This document shows positions 23,801 to 35,700 of a stretch of DNA of 64,000 nucleotides, one piece after another. The notes below the pieces were generated by a model. The model saw only the letters and a program-made list of their open reading frames with translations, was not told the origin of the DNA and ran no database searches. The stretch is from Cladocopium goreaui (Eukaryota > Sar > Dinophyceae > Suessiales > Symbiodiniaceae): contig CAMXCT020006334.1 of NCBI GenBank assembly GCA_947184155.2, positions 849,580-913,579 of the forward strand. Direction: 5' to 3'. Made by a program: the position numbers and the translations under genes. Each line of letters begins with the position of its first letter. Within the stretch, counting starts at the first letter, position 1.

Positions 23801-26800
23801 GAGGAAAATATGGACAAACCAAAGAATGATGGGAATATAATGGCATCATGGGAGAATAACAACCATCTTTGGGGGGAACCCCCATTTCACCATAGTTGAA
23901 TGACAGCCCAATTACCTTACAGTGTTGTAGGTTGGTTCGGTAGGGTCTTCCACCCTGGCTTCCCCCATCCCGTGTATTGTATCCTGTGGATGTGGCCGGG
24001 TATAGATGTTAAGTGTTTGTTTGACCTTAACCAATTGTTCTTGTGAGATATATCTGTGGTATATTCCAAGCACTTTTTGCCTGGCTAAAATAGTATGATT
24101 TTTGTGCCTGCATGTTTCTCATAGTAACACAGTAATATAGATATCTAGTTGATATCTGGTATTTGATCATATTTTATCATGGTAACCCGCATCTCAGATT
24201 CAATATTAAACAAAAGTTAGCTCATATAAATATATAAGCGTAATTCACATACCAGTGCAAATATACATAGTAAACTATAACACTATGTTTTATAGTACAT
24301 ATTATTTATAAAAAAAATGTCAAAACTGTATAATATTAAACAAAATATGACTATTAAACACCTCCATAAACCTCTATGAATCTAAGTGGTTATAATCCCT
24401 CCAGAAACCATGGTGGATGTACACAATTTACACATATTTTGGATCATTTAGGAGTGTTCAAAATTTTGGGGATGGGATTAATTGGACAAATATGATAAAA
24501 TCCGTTAAGATATATATATATAGTGTTTTTTGGGGTTATATATATATATATTATATATATATATGTGTGTGTATGTCCAGTTCTGTGATATTTGGGTCCG
24601 AAAATGGGGCATACATACAAAGCCCCCCCCAGTTTTGCCACTAAATACTGGCAAAATCATGATTGATCAACGGATGAAATGGGGTTCTCCTCACAATTGT
24701 CAGCCCAAATGACTGATGATTTTACATGACTTTTCTTAATGCATCATCAACAAATCGGGATAAATCATGGGGAAACCATCCATTTGGTGGTGATATCATG
24801 GTATAAGAACCGTATGTATAGTGGCCATAGTCAATGGGAAATTATGGGATTATGTTTTTTAATGTGATAGTGGGAATAATATGGGGCAATATGGATTAAG
24901 TATATATATATATATATATTATTATTATTATTATTAGCCATAGTTGTAGGGGGCCCCATATCACTTATACAAGGAAGTGGGAATCCCGTGAAAATAATCA
25001 ACTTTGATATTGGAATGTTGGGTTTCCCACTATGAAAATTGTTTTAACTGAGGCATTGATGAGTGAGGACGCAGCATTGCTAGTCGATAGTAAAAACTGT
25101 TGTGCATGTGCAAATTTGAGAGGTTGGGATGATATAATTCAGGTAAACTAAAGACTTCGGCCAAACTTGTGCCATCGAATATGGGTTTGGTTTCACTTCA
25201 AGGTCTATATTGCACTTTGGTCATTAAACATAGGCACTGGGAAATCCTCCATTTAGTTTGATGAGTTTTCCATTGAGTATCATGTGGGTAAAACCAATGT
25301 CATAAACCACCCATTTGGGAATGGTAAACATACCACCTATTTAAGTATGGTTGTTTGGTGGATGGTTTATATATTATTGTTTTGCCCACATGGAATGATT
25401 TCCAATATTGTCCCCATTAAATCACAGTTTCTCATAGGTCAACGGCGGATTTCCCATGTTTTTTTTATAGGTCTGGATCAGACCGTCACCGCCAGGACTT
25501 ACTACAACGCAAGTGCGGTGAAGAGGCGCGCGGGCCGCAAATCACTTTTGTTTTTTGCGGGTGTCATCCGGATGTTTCGGATGTTTGTGTTATATATATA
25601 TATATATATAATGTTGGGAAAGCAATTATATATAAACCATCCCCCAAATCAGCATTTGTAATGGTAGTATGTTTACCATTCCCAAATGGCTGGTTTATGA
25701 CATTGTTTTACTGTACCCACATTATCCTTATTTTTGATGTACAACATCAACCATTGTTCGTGGTGAAATCCCCGTTTCCCTTGATGTTGCCTCCATGATC
25801 CTCCATTTCCCAGTCCCATAGTGGCAAGAGGTCTTCGCCAAACGATTGGATGATAAGAGTTTGTTGGCTACACATGAAGATATACTGTATAGTTGCATAA
25901 AACAGCAATAACTATAATGATATGATATACGATGTAAATAGACTATATAAGAATACAATTTGTTTGCTATTTTAATATCGATAACACAATATGATATCTT
26001 ATATATATATATATACCCAGTAAACCTGAACCCTGACCATTCCTAGGGTTTAAATACAGACAATAAGTATTCCAGGAATTCATGAAAAAATCGGGTATAA
26101 TGACACAATAATAATTGTGTTTCCTGAAGCCTCCCAATGCCAACAAGTGAACCGTCCTGGAACCCTGAACAGCAACTGAGATCTCGACTCCAACCGGAAA
26201 AAGAATGTTTCAACCCAAAAAACAAAACCAAGTTTCCCCAAAACTCCAAGCAGCCACCTCGCTGCCAGCTGACGCACCTTTGTGCCACTTGACATCTAAA
26301 GGGCTTCGGTCCGGCCCAGATGCAGGTTCTTCAAGATTCCTAGACTACACCCAGAGGGTAGTAGTCTGGACTACACCCGTTGGGTAGTAGTCAAAGCAAA
26401 AGTGGAAGTATTTCCATTTGAGAATTGGATAAATAGGGATGCATGAAATTCTCACACGCACTCCCCCTATGTGATCAGTTCCACTGACCACATATTCAGC
26501 TCAAGCCCTCTAAACAAGTCTATCATCTGCAGTGCAGCAAATCGCACATGGATTGAAGGCCCGAAGTGGACCATTGGATCCCGCATCACGACAATGCTCA
26601 TAATCAACATGAAGTGCATATCCATGTGAGATCGCATACAGCCTATGTTGGGGAACGTCTGACTGTGGGCCACATCTGTGACATCGTGGCGTCAGACAAA
26701 CTTCCTTGGCATGTCTAAGACCATGGCATTCACGGTCACAGTGGTATCTTCCACCAAATGGCGTGGTGAAAAGGGGTTTTGGTCCTCTTTGGGAACGAGA

Positions 26801-29800
26801 TCCTCTTGATCTCAACATGTTCGCCGGCTCACGCGCCGCTGCGCCGCCATCTGCCGCGCCAGCTGCAGCGCTAGGAATGCCAGCTGCTCCATAACTTCTT
26901 GGAGCGCCATCAGCACTGCCAGCAGCTGTGGATGCAGCGCCCGCAGCACGGCCAGCAGCCGTATTTCCATCGCCAGCAGCGTCAGCAGCACAGCCAGCAG
27001 CCGTAGATGAAGCGCCCGCAGCGCCAGCAGCACGGCCAGCAGCACTAGATGAAGCGCCCACAGCCCCAGCAGCACGGCCAGCAGCCGTAGATGAAGCGCC
27101 TGCAGCGCCAGCAGCCGCAGATCCAGCGCCCGCAGCGGCAGCAGCACGGCCAGCAGCCGTAGGTGAAGCGCCCGCAGCGCCAGCAGCCGTAGAAGGCAAC
27201 CAATTTGGCCTGACAGTTGGATCACGTTGCTGCTGATTTCTTTCATCCTCATCTCTTTCTGGCGCATGCCACAAAAACGCAGGCACGTTCAGCAATGAAC
27301 CTTTGTATTTGACAACAGTGAGCTTGTCAACTCTGTGCCACATGAAAATGCCCATGACGCATGCTCCAATGATGAAACCGGCAAAAAGGATCACAGCCAC
27401 AAACATGATGAAATAAAACTGACCGTCTCTCTGCTGCAAAACTGGATTGAGGTCTTGAATGACCAAAGCATTTGAAATATCTTTTTTCTCCTCATTCGAT
27501 GCTCCTGCAAGCGCCAATTTTGTCACCAAAATGATGATCTTCAACGCTTTCTCACGTGCTTCTTGTGTCATCCCAAAAGTGGTTTCATTCTGTTCTCCGT
27601 CTTCTATCTTTTCCAAAACTTTCCAACCTTCCAAAAACATGCCCATGGTTTCTTTGTGCTGGTTGAACTTCTGCACCGATAAAACTTTGGTGCCCAGGTC
27701 AGCTGGCATCTCAGCTCCAGGCAAATGCCGGAGCATCCATTCCCCAGACAAAACTCTTGAGCGCAAAATGAAGGCCCTTTTCCGCAAATGGCGTGTCCGC
27801 CAAGATCCAGTATCTCCGGCAATGATGGCTAATGCCGCTGAGCTGTCTGTGTAGGAAAATGACCTAGCACAAACATCCAATGCCTCCTCCAAAACGACCT
27901 TGACAGCATCTCCCGCCAATGCTCCTTCAAGCACCTCCACAAGTTCGGCCTCGGCCGTCGATGCAGCTTGAATGGGCTGCTTGCCAGCCTTCCAGAGCAA
28001 CAGCGACGATCCCCAAAGGATCAAATGGCATCCAAATGAGATATCGCTATATGATGCATCCGTGTACACATTGAGCTGCTTCTCGCCCATGTTGTTCTGA
28101 AAAATCAAACCTTGGTCCATGGTGGCTGCCAAATCGTACCACACTGGTTTCACCAACTGCACAACCTGCATAGGTGACTTTGTGATCAATGACGCCAGCT
28201 TGGAGACAGTGAAAGCCAAATCAGGCCTGGACCTGGCAGTGATCCAAACCAATTCACCAATGACTCGCTGGGCTTCTTTGACTGCCATTGGAGTCTTCTC
28301 CTCACCTTCAATGACCTCGGGCTCCTTCACCAAAGGAATCTTTCTAGTCGGCCACGTAGTGGGATCTGCTCCAAGATTTCTTTTCAGCAAGTCCTTGATG
28401 TAGTTTGTCTGCGTCATCAACCAGGCTCCATCTTCTCTTCTCCATAGCTCCGCGCCCAAAAATCTCACCTCCTTCTGCATGTTGATGGTCTCTGGCTCCG
28501 ATGTCTCCCATTTCGCCTGCACCCCTTGAATGACTGCAGCGATGGATGAGGGAAAACCAAGGACCAGAAGATCATCCACATAGACCAAAAGTAGTCCCAC
28601 AAACTCTTCCTCATTCGTCTGCAAGTTGGGACCTGGTTGCTTCAGCATCATTCTCCACATGTTTGGCTCCGTGATCATTTGCTGCAAGGTCAAAATGCCA
28701 CCCTCGCATGGTAACTCCATCTTTGCAATCTCCTGATCACGGTAGTCTGACCACAATTTGGGTGACTCCTTGTAGCCGTAGAGGGCCATGATGACCTCGT
28801 AGAATTCGTCTGGCTTGGCCAATCCAGCCAAAATGAGAAGAGCAGGAGGGCGGATGATGGCTCTTCTAGGCTCCATCTTCTCCCCATTCTCATCCTTTGA
28901 CCCGGACAAAACCATTGGAGCATTTAAAAATGCTGTCCTCACATCCATGACGCTCCCTTCAAAACCAAATTGTGATGCCACCGTCAATGCAGCTCGAAGT
29001 GCCACTGCTGATGCTCCGCCTGCAAAGAGATCTTGCCCTTCTTCTCTTTCTGAGAAGTTCCCACAAGCCACCAATCGTGTCTTTTTCTTGCCACCCTTGT
29101 TGGTCTGATCTGGCTTGACTGTGAAGACCAGCTTGCTAGGGATAAGTTCTGCTCGATCTTCGTCAAGCAGCTTCTTCACCTCAGCTTCTGTGATCTTTCT
29201 CAGCGCCCCTTTCGTCTCAAACAAGGAGGTCAGCTCTTTCTCGATGGATGGCCTCCAAGCCTCAATGGAACGGCGAACTTCAGCTTGTGACACAATGCGT
29301 GTCTGCAAAACTTCTTCTCCTTTCTCAGGTCCAATCAACTCTTTGACCATGGTGATGGAATCCAGCACCATGCCAGCAACTTTCTCATCATCTTCCATGG
29401 CCTCAACCATCTCCTCCTCTATCAAACGTTGGACCCTTTGTTTCTTGGCCCATGCATCCTTTTCTTCCTCCTCAAAACTTGGTGATCTGCCATCTCCTTC
29501 TTGGTTCTCAAGTTCATCTGCTTCCGCGGCGTCCTCAACCTCCAGCATGTATATGGACGGGACCATATATTCCATAGACCCAGTATATGAGAGTGTGTGG
29601 TAAATGTAGGAATATCATGACATAATCCCACAGATTTTACTAATAATAAATGGGGATATGATATATGCAATGTAGTTACAGATATATATATATATATACT
29701 GCAAAAGACACTCGGTATACAATACTACTCATGAAACAATGTTTACAGTCTAATACTGGACGGGTTCGTTTGGGAATAAATGGGAATACATACTGGACAG

Positions 29801-32074
29801 CTGAACCATGTTTCTTTATTTGCTGGGTATATTTATTTTACAAAATCAAGGGAAATGTCATGAGTGTTACCCTCGGTAATCCAACATGGAAATCAAAAGT
29901 CCCCTAGAAATGGAGCTTTTAAAAATAAATTGATAGTTGGGAAAATCATCGAACTAAAGGGGAGATTCTCCAGCTAGCCGTGTTTGATATGTCGTCCTCC
30001 TCCTCCTCCTCTCTCAACATCCTCCTCCTCCACCCTGTCATCCTCCACTTCATCTTCCGCACCAAGACCCATGGTACCACCACAGCCAGCCCTTCCTGTG
30101 GTGAAATTCGGGCTACAGCCCTGCCCAAATGGTCAACGCGTCATCTGCGCACTTTGAAAGCGAGTCATCTGCGCACATTGCAAACGAGTCATCCGCGCAC
30201 AGAGAAAGAGCGGTCATCCGCGCACATTGATGCTGGGAACCAGCCATTCAGTGGGGTGGGGTGGGGTGGGGTGGGATGATAACGTTCATGTTCCTATGCA
30301 CACACAGGCACAGCAACCTCATCATCTTTCTTGCTGTTGAGAAGAGACAGGCACAGCTCTTTCATGATCAGTTACCGGTGGGGTGGGGTGAGTTAATAAG
30401 GTTCATGTTCCTATGCCTGCACACGCACAGCAACCTCATCATCTTTCTTGCTGTAGAGCACTTACACGCACTGCTCTTTCATGATCAGTTACCCTTGGGG
30501 TGGGGTGGGGTGGGGTGGGGTGGGATGATAACGTTCATGTTCCTATGCACACACAGGCACAGCAACCTCATCATCTTTCTTCCCGTAGAGCAGAGACAGG
30601 CACAGCTCTTTCATGATCAGTTACCGGTGGGGTGGGGTGAGTTAATTAGGTTCATGTTCCTATGCCTGCACACGCACAGCAGCCTCATCATCTTTCTTGC
30701 TGTAGAGCACTTACACGCACTGCTCTTTCATGATCAGTTACAAAACTGCCCCACTCAAAATCTCAAGATTTTTCTCCATCCCTACTCTTGACAGCCTGAA
30801 CACTAGAAAAACTCTAAAAGCGTAAATCTCCTACAGATTTATTGTTAGGCACTCTGGTGCTATTCGCAACACCAACTTGCGGCAATGCAGCGCAGTGAGC
30901 GCATGTGATTTTGTCTTGGCACAACTCGGTCAGGCTTCAATTTTGCTGATGAGTTGTGAGATGAGTTGTGTTAGTTGCGAGATGAGCGGAAATACGTGAG
31001 ATGAGTTGTGTGAGTTGTGAGATGAGTGGAGTAGTGTGAGATGAGTTGTGTGAGTTGTGAGATGAGTTGTGTGAAAGAACTTGGGTGAAGTTCAGTGAGA
31101 GAACACCAAGCAGCTCCACCAAATGCCACACGAAAGCAGCTCTTGAGAGAGTTGAGTTGTGTGAGATGAGTTGAGTGAGATGAGTTGTGTGAGATGAGTT
31201 GTGTGACTTGTGAGATAAGAGGAGTTGTGTGAGATGAAATGTGTGCATTGTGTGAGACAACTTGAGTGAAGTTGAGAGAGAAAGAAGCAACTCAGGAGGA
31301 GAAGGAGGAGAAGGCAAGGAATACAAACATAAAAACAAAAGCCCCACACAGAGATGTGAGGAAAAAAACATAACTTGATGAGTTGTGTGATGATGTTCAA
31401 AAAAGCTAGAAGAAGAATCATGTTACAGAGCTACAATGACAAAATCACACAACAAAAACGTGCACAGACGACCAACTGTCTGACGTGCACAGACGACCCA
31501 CTTTTGACGTGCACAGACGACCCCCCAACCCAATGGGGGAGCAGCCTATGACTCACCCTTTGCAGCTCGAAGTGACGGATGTCAAGAGTCCTCCCTGCCA
31601 AGTCCTTGAAGAGACTACAGGCCGCATTCGGTGCGTGTCACCAACCGGCCGCCATGACCCGGCGACTGGTACAGCGGCATTTGCGCCACTGGGATACGTC
31701 TTGATCAAGAACACGAATGAGTATAGACGAGTGTATCCATAGAAGTGGTGCTATACCATGTAATTTGGAGGCATCCAGGTGAAAGATGGGACTCCACCAA
31801 TTATTTTAAGACCTGTTGGGTAAGGTATCATCTCTTCATCCCCAATGTGTATAATATCCATTGATAGACAGTTTGTTGTGTTCCATGAGTTTTCACCAGA
31901 TGTTGGTGATAATTGCTCATTCAATCGGCTAAAACGTGTTGTTTACCTGCCAGCAAAGTAGAATAGAACATCCACCGTTTGCTTCATCGGAAAAGCCATG
32001 AACACATCCACCTGCAAGGAGTTTCTGCGGCTGCAGACAGAGGCTGCCACCCGCAGGCTGCTGCAGGAGTGATG
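20816..32074 (+). CDS. Putative + strand gene(s) of small exons in repeat-rich DNA
   Basis: Short GC-rich coding-like islands with + strand splice signals: 20816-20912 (TTTCACAG before, GTATGT after), 23203-23281 (CCTGCAG before, GTAAAA after; MIRGSVAAVEALLRSTETVW, phase-compatible with the previous one), 23521-about 23650, 25472-about 25560 (TARTYYNASAVKRRAGRK), 31567-about 31730 (PLGYVLIKNTNEYRR) and about 32010-32074 (KEFLRLQTEAATRRLLQE, then TGA). No family is recognised. If these are one gene, its introns hold the pentanucleotide satellite, two MITE families and, on the opposite strand, the copia polyprotein. They could equally belong to several genes or be decayed exons. Confidence 0.35.
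21098..22040. repeat. TACAT/ATTACAT satellite
   Basis: About 0.94 kb of degenerate 5- and 9-base units built on TACAT, ATTACAT and ATACATTAC, with a CCATACATC-like block at about 21465-21605. All three + frames stay open by repetition only, so the long reading frames here are not genes. Confidence 0.95.
22811..22906. repeat. AATCTAATC short tandem repeat
   Basis: About ten imperfect copies of an 8-9 base ATCTAATC unit in AT-rich noncoding DNA. Confidence 0.8.
23720..25280. other. AT-rich noncoding DNA
   Basis: No coding island is seen. Microsatellites (TA)n occur at about 24535-24570 and (TA)n(TTA)n at 24900-24938. Confidence 0.5.
25281..25392 (+). mobile_element. MITE family 2, copy a
   Basis: A 112-bp unit opens with CATGTGGGTAAAAC and closes with GTTTTGCCCACATG, an inverted repeat with one mismatch. 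The interior includes CATAAACCACCCATTTGGGA and AATGGTAAACATACCACC. It lies just before a predicted exon. Confidence 0.7.
25611..25722 (-). mobile_element. MITE family 2, copy b (opposite orientation)
   Basis: A reverse-oriented relative of the 25281 unit: it starts ATGTTGGGAAAGCAAT, contains GTATGTTTACCATTCCCAAA and ends TGTTTTACTGTACCCACAT. Together the two copies bracket the small exon at 25472-25560. Confidence 0.65.
26510..29575 (-). CDS. Ty1/copia-type polyprotein (RT and RNase H) with membrane and Cys/His tail
   Basis: A single 1021-residue frame. Residues about 110-400 are the copia reverse transcriptase: LVACGNFSEREEG, the first catalytic aspartate in MDVRTAFLNAP (D211) and the YVDD box (332-335). 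RNase H follows at about 500-630 with YTDAS (D506), STAEAELVE, YTDSSAAL and the usual end ADLGTK. Family members copy element RNA into DNA in a particle. Unusually, no gag, protease or integrase is seen upstream on this strand, so the element is truncated or split. A 470-residue extension follows RNase H: a hydrophobic helix (about 720-742), Ala/Gly-rich 15-residue repeats, then a Cys/His cluster (GGRYHCDRECHGL, CLTPRCHRCG) that may bind zinc and, from memory, recurs in dinoflagellate RT proteins. No stop or frameshift interrupts it. LTRs were not found. Confidence 0.85.
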   Translation of the reverse strand: MEYMVPSIYMLEVEDAAEADELENQEGDGRSPSFEEEEKDAWAKKQRVQRLIEEEMVEAMEDDEKVAGMVLDSITMVKELIGPEKGEEVLQTRIVSQAEVRRSIEAWRPSIEKELTSLFETKGALRKITEAEVKKLLDEDRAELIPSKLVFTVKPDQTNKGGKKKTRLVACGNFSEREEGQDLFAGGASAVALRAALTVASQFGFEGSVMDVRTAFLNAPMVLSGSKDENGEKMEPRRAIIRPPALLILAGLAKPDEFYEVIMALYGYKESPKLWSDYRDQEIAKMELPCEGGILTLQQMITEPNMWRMMLKQPGPNLQTNEEEFVGLLLVYVDDLLVLGFPSSIAAVIQGVQAKWETSEPETINMQKEVRFLGAELWRREDGAWLMTQTNYIKDLLKRNLGADPTTWPTRKIPLVKEPEVIEGEEKTPMAVKEAQRVIGELVWITARSRPDLAFTVSKLASLITKSPMQVVQLVKPVWYDLAATMDQGLIFQNNMGEKQLNVYTDASYSDISFGCHLILWGSSLLLWKAGKQPIQAASTAEAELVEVLEGALAGDAVKVVLEEALDVCARSFSYTDSSAALAIIAGDTGSWRTRHLRKRAFILRSRVLSGEWMLRHLPGAEMPADLGTKVLSVQKFNQHKETMGMFLEGWKVLEKIEDGEQNETTFGMTQEAREKALKIIILVTKLALAGASNEEKKDISNALVIQDLNPVLQQRDGQFYFIMFVAVILFAGFIIGACVMGIFMWHRVDKLTVVKYKGSLLNVPAFLWHAPERDEDERNQQQRDPTVRPNWLPSTAAGAAGASPTAAGRAAAAAGAGSAAAGAAGASSTAAGRAAGAVGASSSAAGRAAGAAGASSTAAGCAADAAGDGNTAAGRAAGAASTAAGSADGAPRSYGAAGIPSAAAGAADGGAAAREPANMLRSRGSRSQRGPKPLFTTPFGGRYHCDRECHGLRHAKEVCLTPRCHRCGPQSDVPQHRLYAISHGYALHVDYEHCRDAGSNGPLRAFNPCAICCTADDRLV
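26830..27190 (-). repeat. 45-bp coding minisatellite in the copia C-terminal region
   Basis: GC-rich repeats in multiples of 15 bases encode AAGASSTAAGRAAGA-like units in the - strand frame. The unit length keeps the frame open in several frames, which explains long antisense frames here. Confidence 0.85.
30139..30232. repeat. Four copies of a 23-bp GCGCAC unit
   Basis: Units resembling GAGTCATCTGCGCACATTG repeat four times with small changes, directly ahead of the 249-bp composite repeat. Confidence 0.75.
30251..30741. repeat. Two-copy 249-bp composite repeat (A-B-A-B)
   Basis: Subunits A (GATAACGTTCATGTTCCTAT) and B (GTTCATGTTCCTATGCCTGC) alternate twice. A-to-B spacing is 117 bases and the full period 249, both multiples of three, so a + frame of about 176 codons stays open. 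The units are separated by GGGGT runs. I regard the frame as a by-product of repeat length. Confidence 0.85.
30945..31265. repeat. GAGATGAGTTGTGTGA low-complexity array
   Basis: Degenerate repeats of GTGAGATGAGTTGTGT spread over about 320 bases, strand-asymmetric (purine-rich on +). Antisense frames through it are S/H/T-rich artefacts. Confidence 0.8.
31460..31524. repeat. Three copies of GTGCACAGACGACC
   Basis: Copies begin at 31460, 31485 and 31509 with spacings of 25 and 24 bases, just ahead of a predicted exon. Confidence 0.85.
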
Positions 32075-32486
32075 GCCGCATGAGCCCGTTCTGACTTGGA
32101 TTATTGGTGATTTAACCAGCAAATATGATTTCAGCAATAATTCAGAGTGTTTCAAGCAACACACATGCTGGTTTAAGAAACGGAATGATGGAATTTTAGT
32201 GGATCTAGCCACTGCAAATGCTAATATTTATCTAGTGGGTAAACTCATGAATGTTTTGTTCCGCTATGTTGATATGGGAAAACAACATGTCATCTAAATT
32301 TGTCCTTTTTGATGGCAAACCAAAATTCATCATACAAAAATATAACAAAAACTTGGGTTCGACCGTACATACTATGGCTTTTACCTACTGAGAAAGTGGG
32401 ATGCACATCTAAACCAGTTATAAGTCAGTAAGTCACCCCATTTATGGATAGTTATGGTCAGTAAGACACCCCAGAACCATGACAAA

Positions 32487-32700
32487 TACCCTCCGGTAAA
32501 CTAACATAACCATGGAAAATTACTATGTTTAATGGGACAATCCACTATGTCTATGGCCATTTTCAATAGCTATGTTAGTCATAACCAGAGGGTATATGGT
32601 ATAAATTATCATAGCTATTGAAAATGGCCATAGAAATAGTTGATTTTCCCATTGAAAATATGGTGATTTTCCATAGCTATTTTGACATAAGCAGAGGGTA
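32487..32700. mobile_element. MITE family 1, copy b with attached partial copy
   Basis: A full unit runs 32487-32594 (TACCCTCCGGTAAACTAA to ACCAGAGGGTA). It is followed directly by a second, partial unit to 32700 with the same interior (ATAGCTATTGAAAATGGCCA) and a right end AGCAGAGGGTA. This looks like one element inserted next to or into another. Confidence 0.75.
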
Positions 32701-32749
32701 TTTGGTTTCGGCCATGATCAGAATCTTTGGATGTTTCTTTGTGGGGACC

Positions 32750-35700
32750 GCAGGAGCTCCGAGAAGCCTTTGACGATCAGCGCGACGTCTTGTGGCACAG
32801 CAATCAGCGGGGTTTTTAAGTCGGTGCGGCGGTGACGCTGGTTGTAAAATGTGGTAAACAAAGATGGGGAATAAATGATGATGATGATGATGTTGATGAT
32901 GGTGATGATGATGATGATGTTGATGATGATGTTGATGATGATGATGTTGATGATGTTGATGTTGATGATGATGTTGATGATGTTGATGTTGATGATGTTG
33001 ATGATGATGATGTTGATGATGTTGATGTTGATGATGTTGATGATGATGATGTTGATGTTGATGTTGATGATGATGTTGATGTTGATGATGTTGCTGATGA
33101 TGATGTTGATGATGATGTTGATGATGATGATGTTGATGATGTTGATGATGATGATGATGTTGATGATGATGATGTTGATGATGTTGATGATGATGATGTT
33201 GATGTTGATGATGATGATGATGTTGATGATGATGATGTTGATGATGTTGATGATGATGATGTTGATGTTGATGATGATGTTGATGATGATGTTGATGTTG
33301 ATGATGTTGATGATGATGAGGATGTTGATGTTGATGATGTTGATGATGATGATGATGATGTTGATGATGTTGATGATGGTGATGTTGATGATGATGATGA
33401 TTTTGATGATGATGTTGATGTTGATGATGATGTTGATGTTGATGATGATGATGTTGATGTTGATGACGATGATGTTGGTGTTGATGTTGATGTTGCTGAT
33501 GATGATGTTGATGTTGATGTTGCTGATGATGATGTTGATGTTGATGATGTTGTTGTTGTTGATGATGATGATGATGTTGATGTTGACGATGGGATAATTA
33601 TTCCATCCCCGTGATATAAAACACCCCAGTTCTATGGTCCCACATATGAATGAAGCCCATACTAAACCATGGTTTCTGAAAGGTGTTTAATATTAGGGGC
33701 AAGGGATTAATCCAATAATCTGGAGAAAAAAAAAGGTGACCTCAAGTCGTAACATCACTGGGAAATCACCCCCACATGGCCGAATGAAAACATATTTTTA
33801 GGCTAGGGTTTTTTTTAATATTTCAGCGAGAACAATGGGATAACACATGATACAGTAGTAATTTACAATGATTATTGGCTTTGACTGAAAACTGTATACG
33901 GCTCCAAGTGGTTATTGAAATGGGGAACATTCTGATGAACCGTCAAGGTATTGGGGAGTATATACCAATACAAAAAAACGGGGTTCAGAAGTTCAGCAAC
34001 CAGAAGAGGGATCTAAAATGATTTGACCAGCTGAAAATGGGCTTACCCTTTGGTAATTCATATAACATGGCGATGGAAAATCACCAATGTTAATAGATAC
34101 ATCGTCTACAAATGGGTCCACAGCTATGTTAAATCCCCGGTATATCCCAGAAATGCCGAGATCAACCAAAGTGATGGACAGAACCAACAAACGCAACAGA
34201 ACTGTGGAAATATCCAGGTCTGGGAATCTGGTTGGTTGATGCTTTGTTCCTCACCTGCCAGGTGAGGGTCTCTATAGATTCCTCCTTCCTCCTTCCTCCT
34301 TATTCCTTCCTCCTTCACTGTGGAGCAAGCGCGGGACACCGAGCTCAGGATGCTGTGGAGTGTGCCTGGATCCGACCGCCATATCGCAAGCTTGGGATGC
34401 TGTGGAGTGGGCCTGGACCCGAACTCATGCCAGAGAGGATGCCAGACAGAATGCCAGATAGAAGAATGCCAGACAGAATGCCAGAATATCGTCAGAGAGG
34501 ATGCCAGAAAGATTGCAAGACATATCAGATAGAATGCTTGAATGATTGCCAGAAAGACTGTAAGAATATATGCCAGAAAGTATGTAAAGTATGTTACGTC
34601 AGAATAGATGCCAGATAGACTGATAGACTGTCAGATAGAATGTCAGCATATGCCAGAAAGAATGTCAAATGCAATAAACAAATCCAGATTCAGATGGTAC
34701 AAGTTAGAAACTATGTCAGACTGGTGTGTCATGGTGGGATCATTCGAAGAAAGTAATTTATTGTTGTTCCTAGATGATTTAATGGTGATGGCTTGTTTGC
34801 AAAAAAGATGAGAACCCAGTTTTGAGCCAACTACTGATCATCATTGATCTGCAGCTGGGTGAAATGAGAATTGTCGACCTCACCAACGCGTCAACGTGGA
34901 CGATGTTTGTAGAGATCCCATCCCACAAAATACTGCTTGGTTGATAGAGTTGATAGGCATCCCTATTACTATTTATAATGTGGTCATTAAAAACCCCTAC
35001 TGTAAACCTGGTAGCTTAATGACTTCCTATTTCACAACCAATCAATAGAGGTATAATTTTAGTGGCTGTTGCAATCGACAGGATGATTTGCAATTTCGGG
35101 CGTTGCCCGGCGGTGCAGTTAGCGCTATCAATGGGTCTAAACATGGCGACAACTTCCATAAATTGGGATATATATACCCTACAACTATGGCTGCATACCC
35201 ACTTAACATTTGTTTTAACACCCCAATAGTTTATATAGTTATAGTCTTAGTTATATTCACAATAATCATTTTAGCTGCATCATTTTGCCCAAAAAACATT
35301 GTCCGGCTAAATACACAAATAAATAAATAAATGAATACATGAATAAATGTGTATATATATATATATACATATATATATATAATGTTTATAAATACTTATA
35401 TATTCATACATCACCATTCTATCTATCGCTGGTATCACCCAAATTGCACCCTGAAACGATGGTCATGGCAGCCCCCCAGGTTAAGCTCTTAACATTACAG
35501 AACAGTTTGGATTTGGGCGCGGATGCCAATGCACAGGCGCCTTTGGCTTGGTGCGGTGGTAGCGCATTGGTGGGAAGGGGAATCATCCAAGAAAAATGTT
35601 CAAGTGTTTGACAAGAAAACACAATTCAATGTATATAATTGACCTAGTTTTTGTCGCGCATCAAGTTATCAAGGGTTGAAACCCCGGTCATTGTGGTCAG

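Larger units (their letters stand above)
29576..31458. other. Noncoding, low-complexity DNA upstream of the copia ORF
   Basis: No gag, protease or integrase signature is visible in the - frames here, and no gene on the + strand. It holds CCTCCT runs (about 29995-30050) and the repeat blocks listed separately. Confidence 0.5.

Noticed and set aside
26706..27236. + strand A/P-rich proteins at the copia 3' end
   Set aside because: Antisense by-products of the 45-base GC-rich coding repeat.
29115..29603. S/F-rich + strand frame opposite the copia N-terminus
   Set aside because: Shadow of acidic, E-rich codons of the - strand polyprotein.
32832..33614. Long open frame of D and V (or M and L) residues
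   Set aside because: Produced entirely by the GAT-phase minisatellite; no unique sequence, start context or splice support.
35465..35590. Ankyrin-repeat protein from GADANA
   Set aside because: Only one weak half-repeat is visible; no second repeat or consensus helix pair was found.
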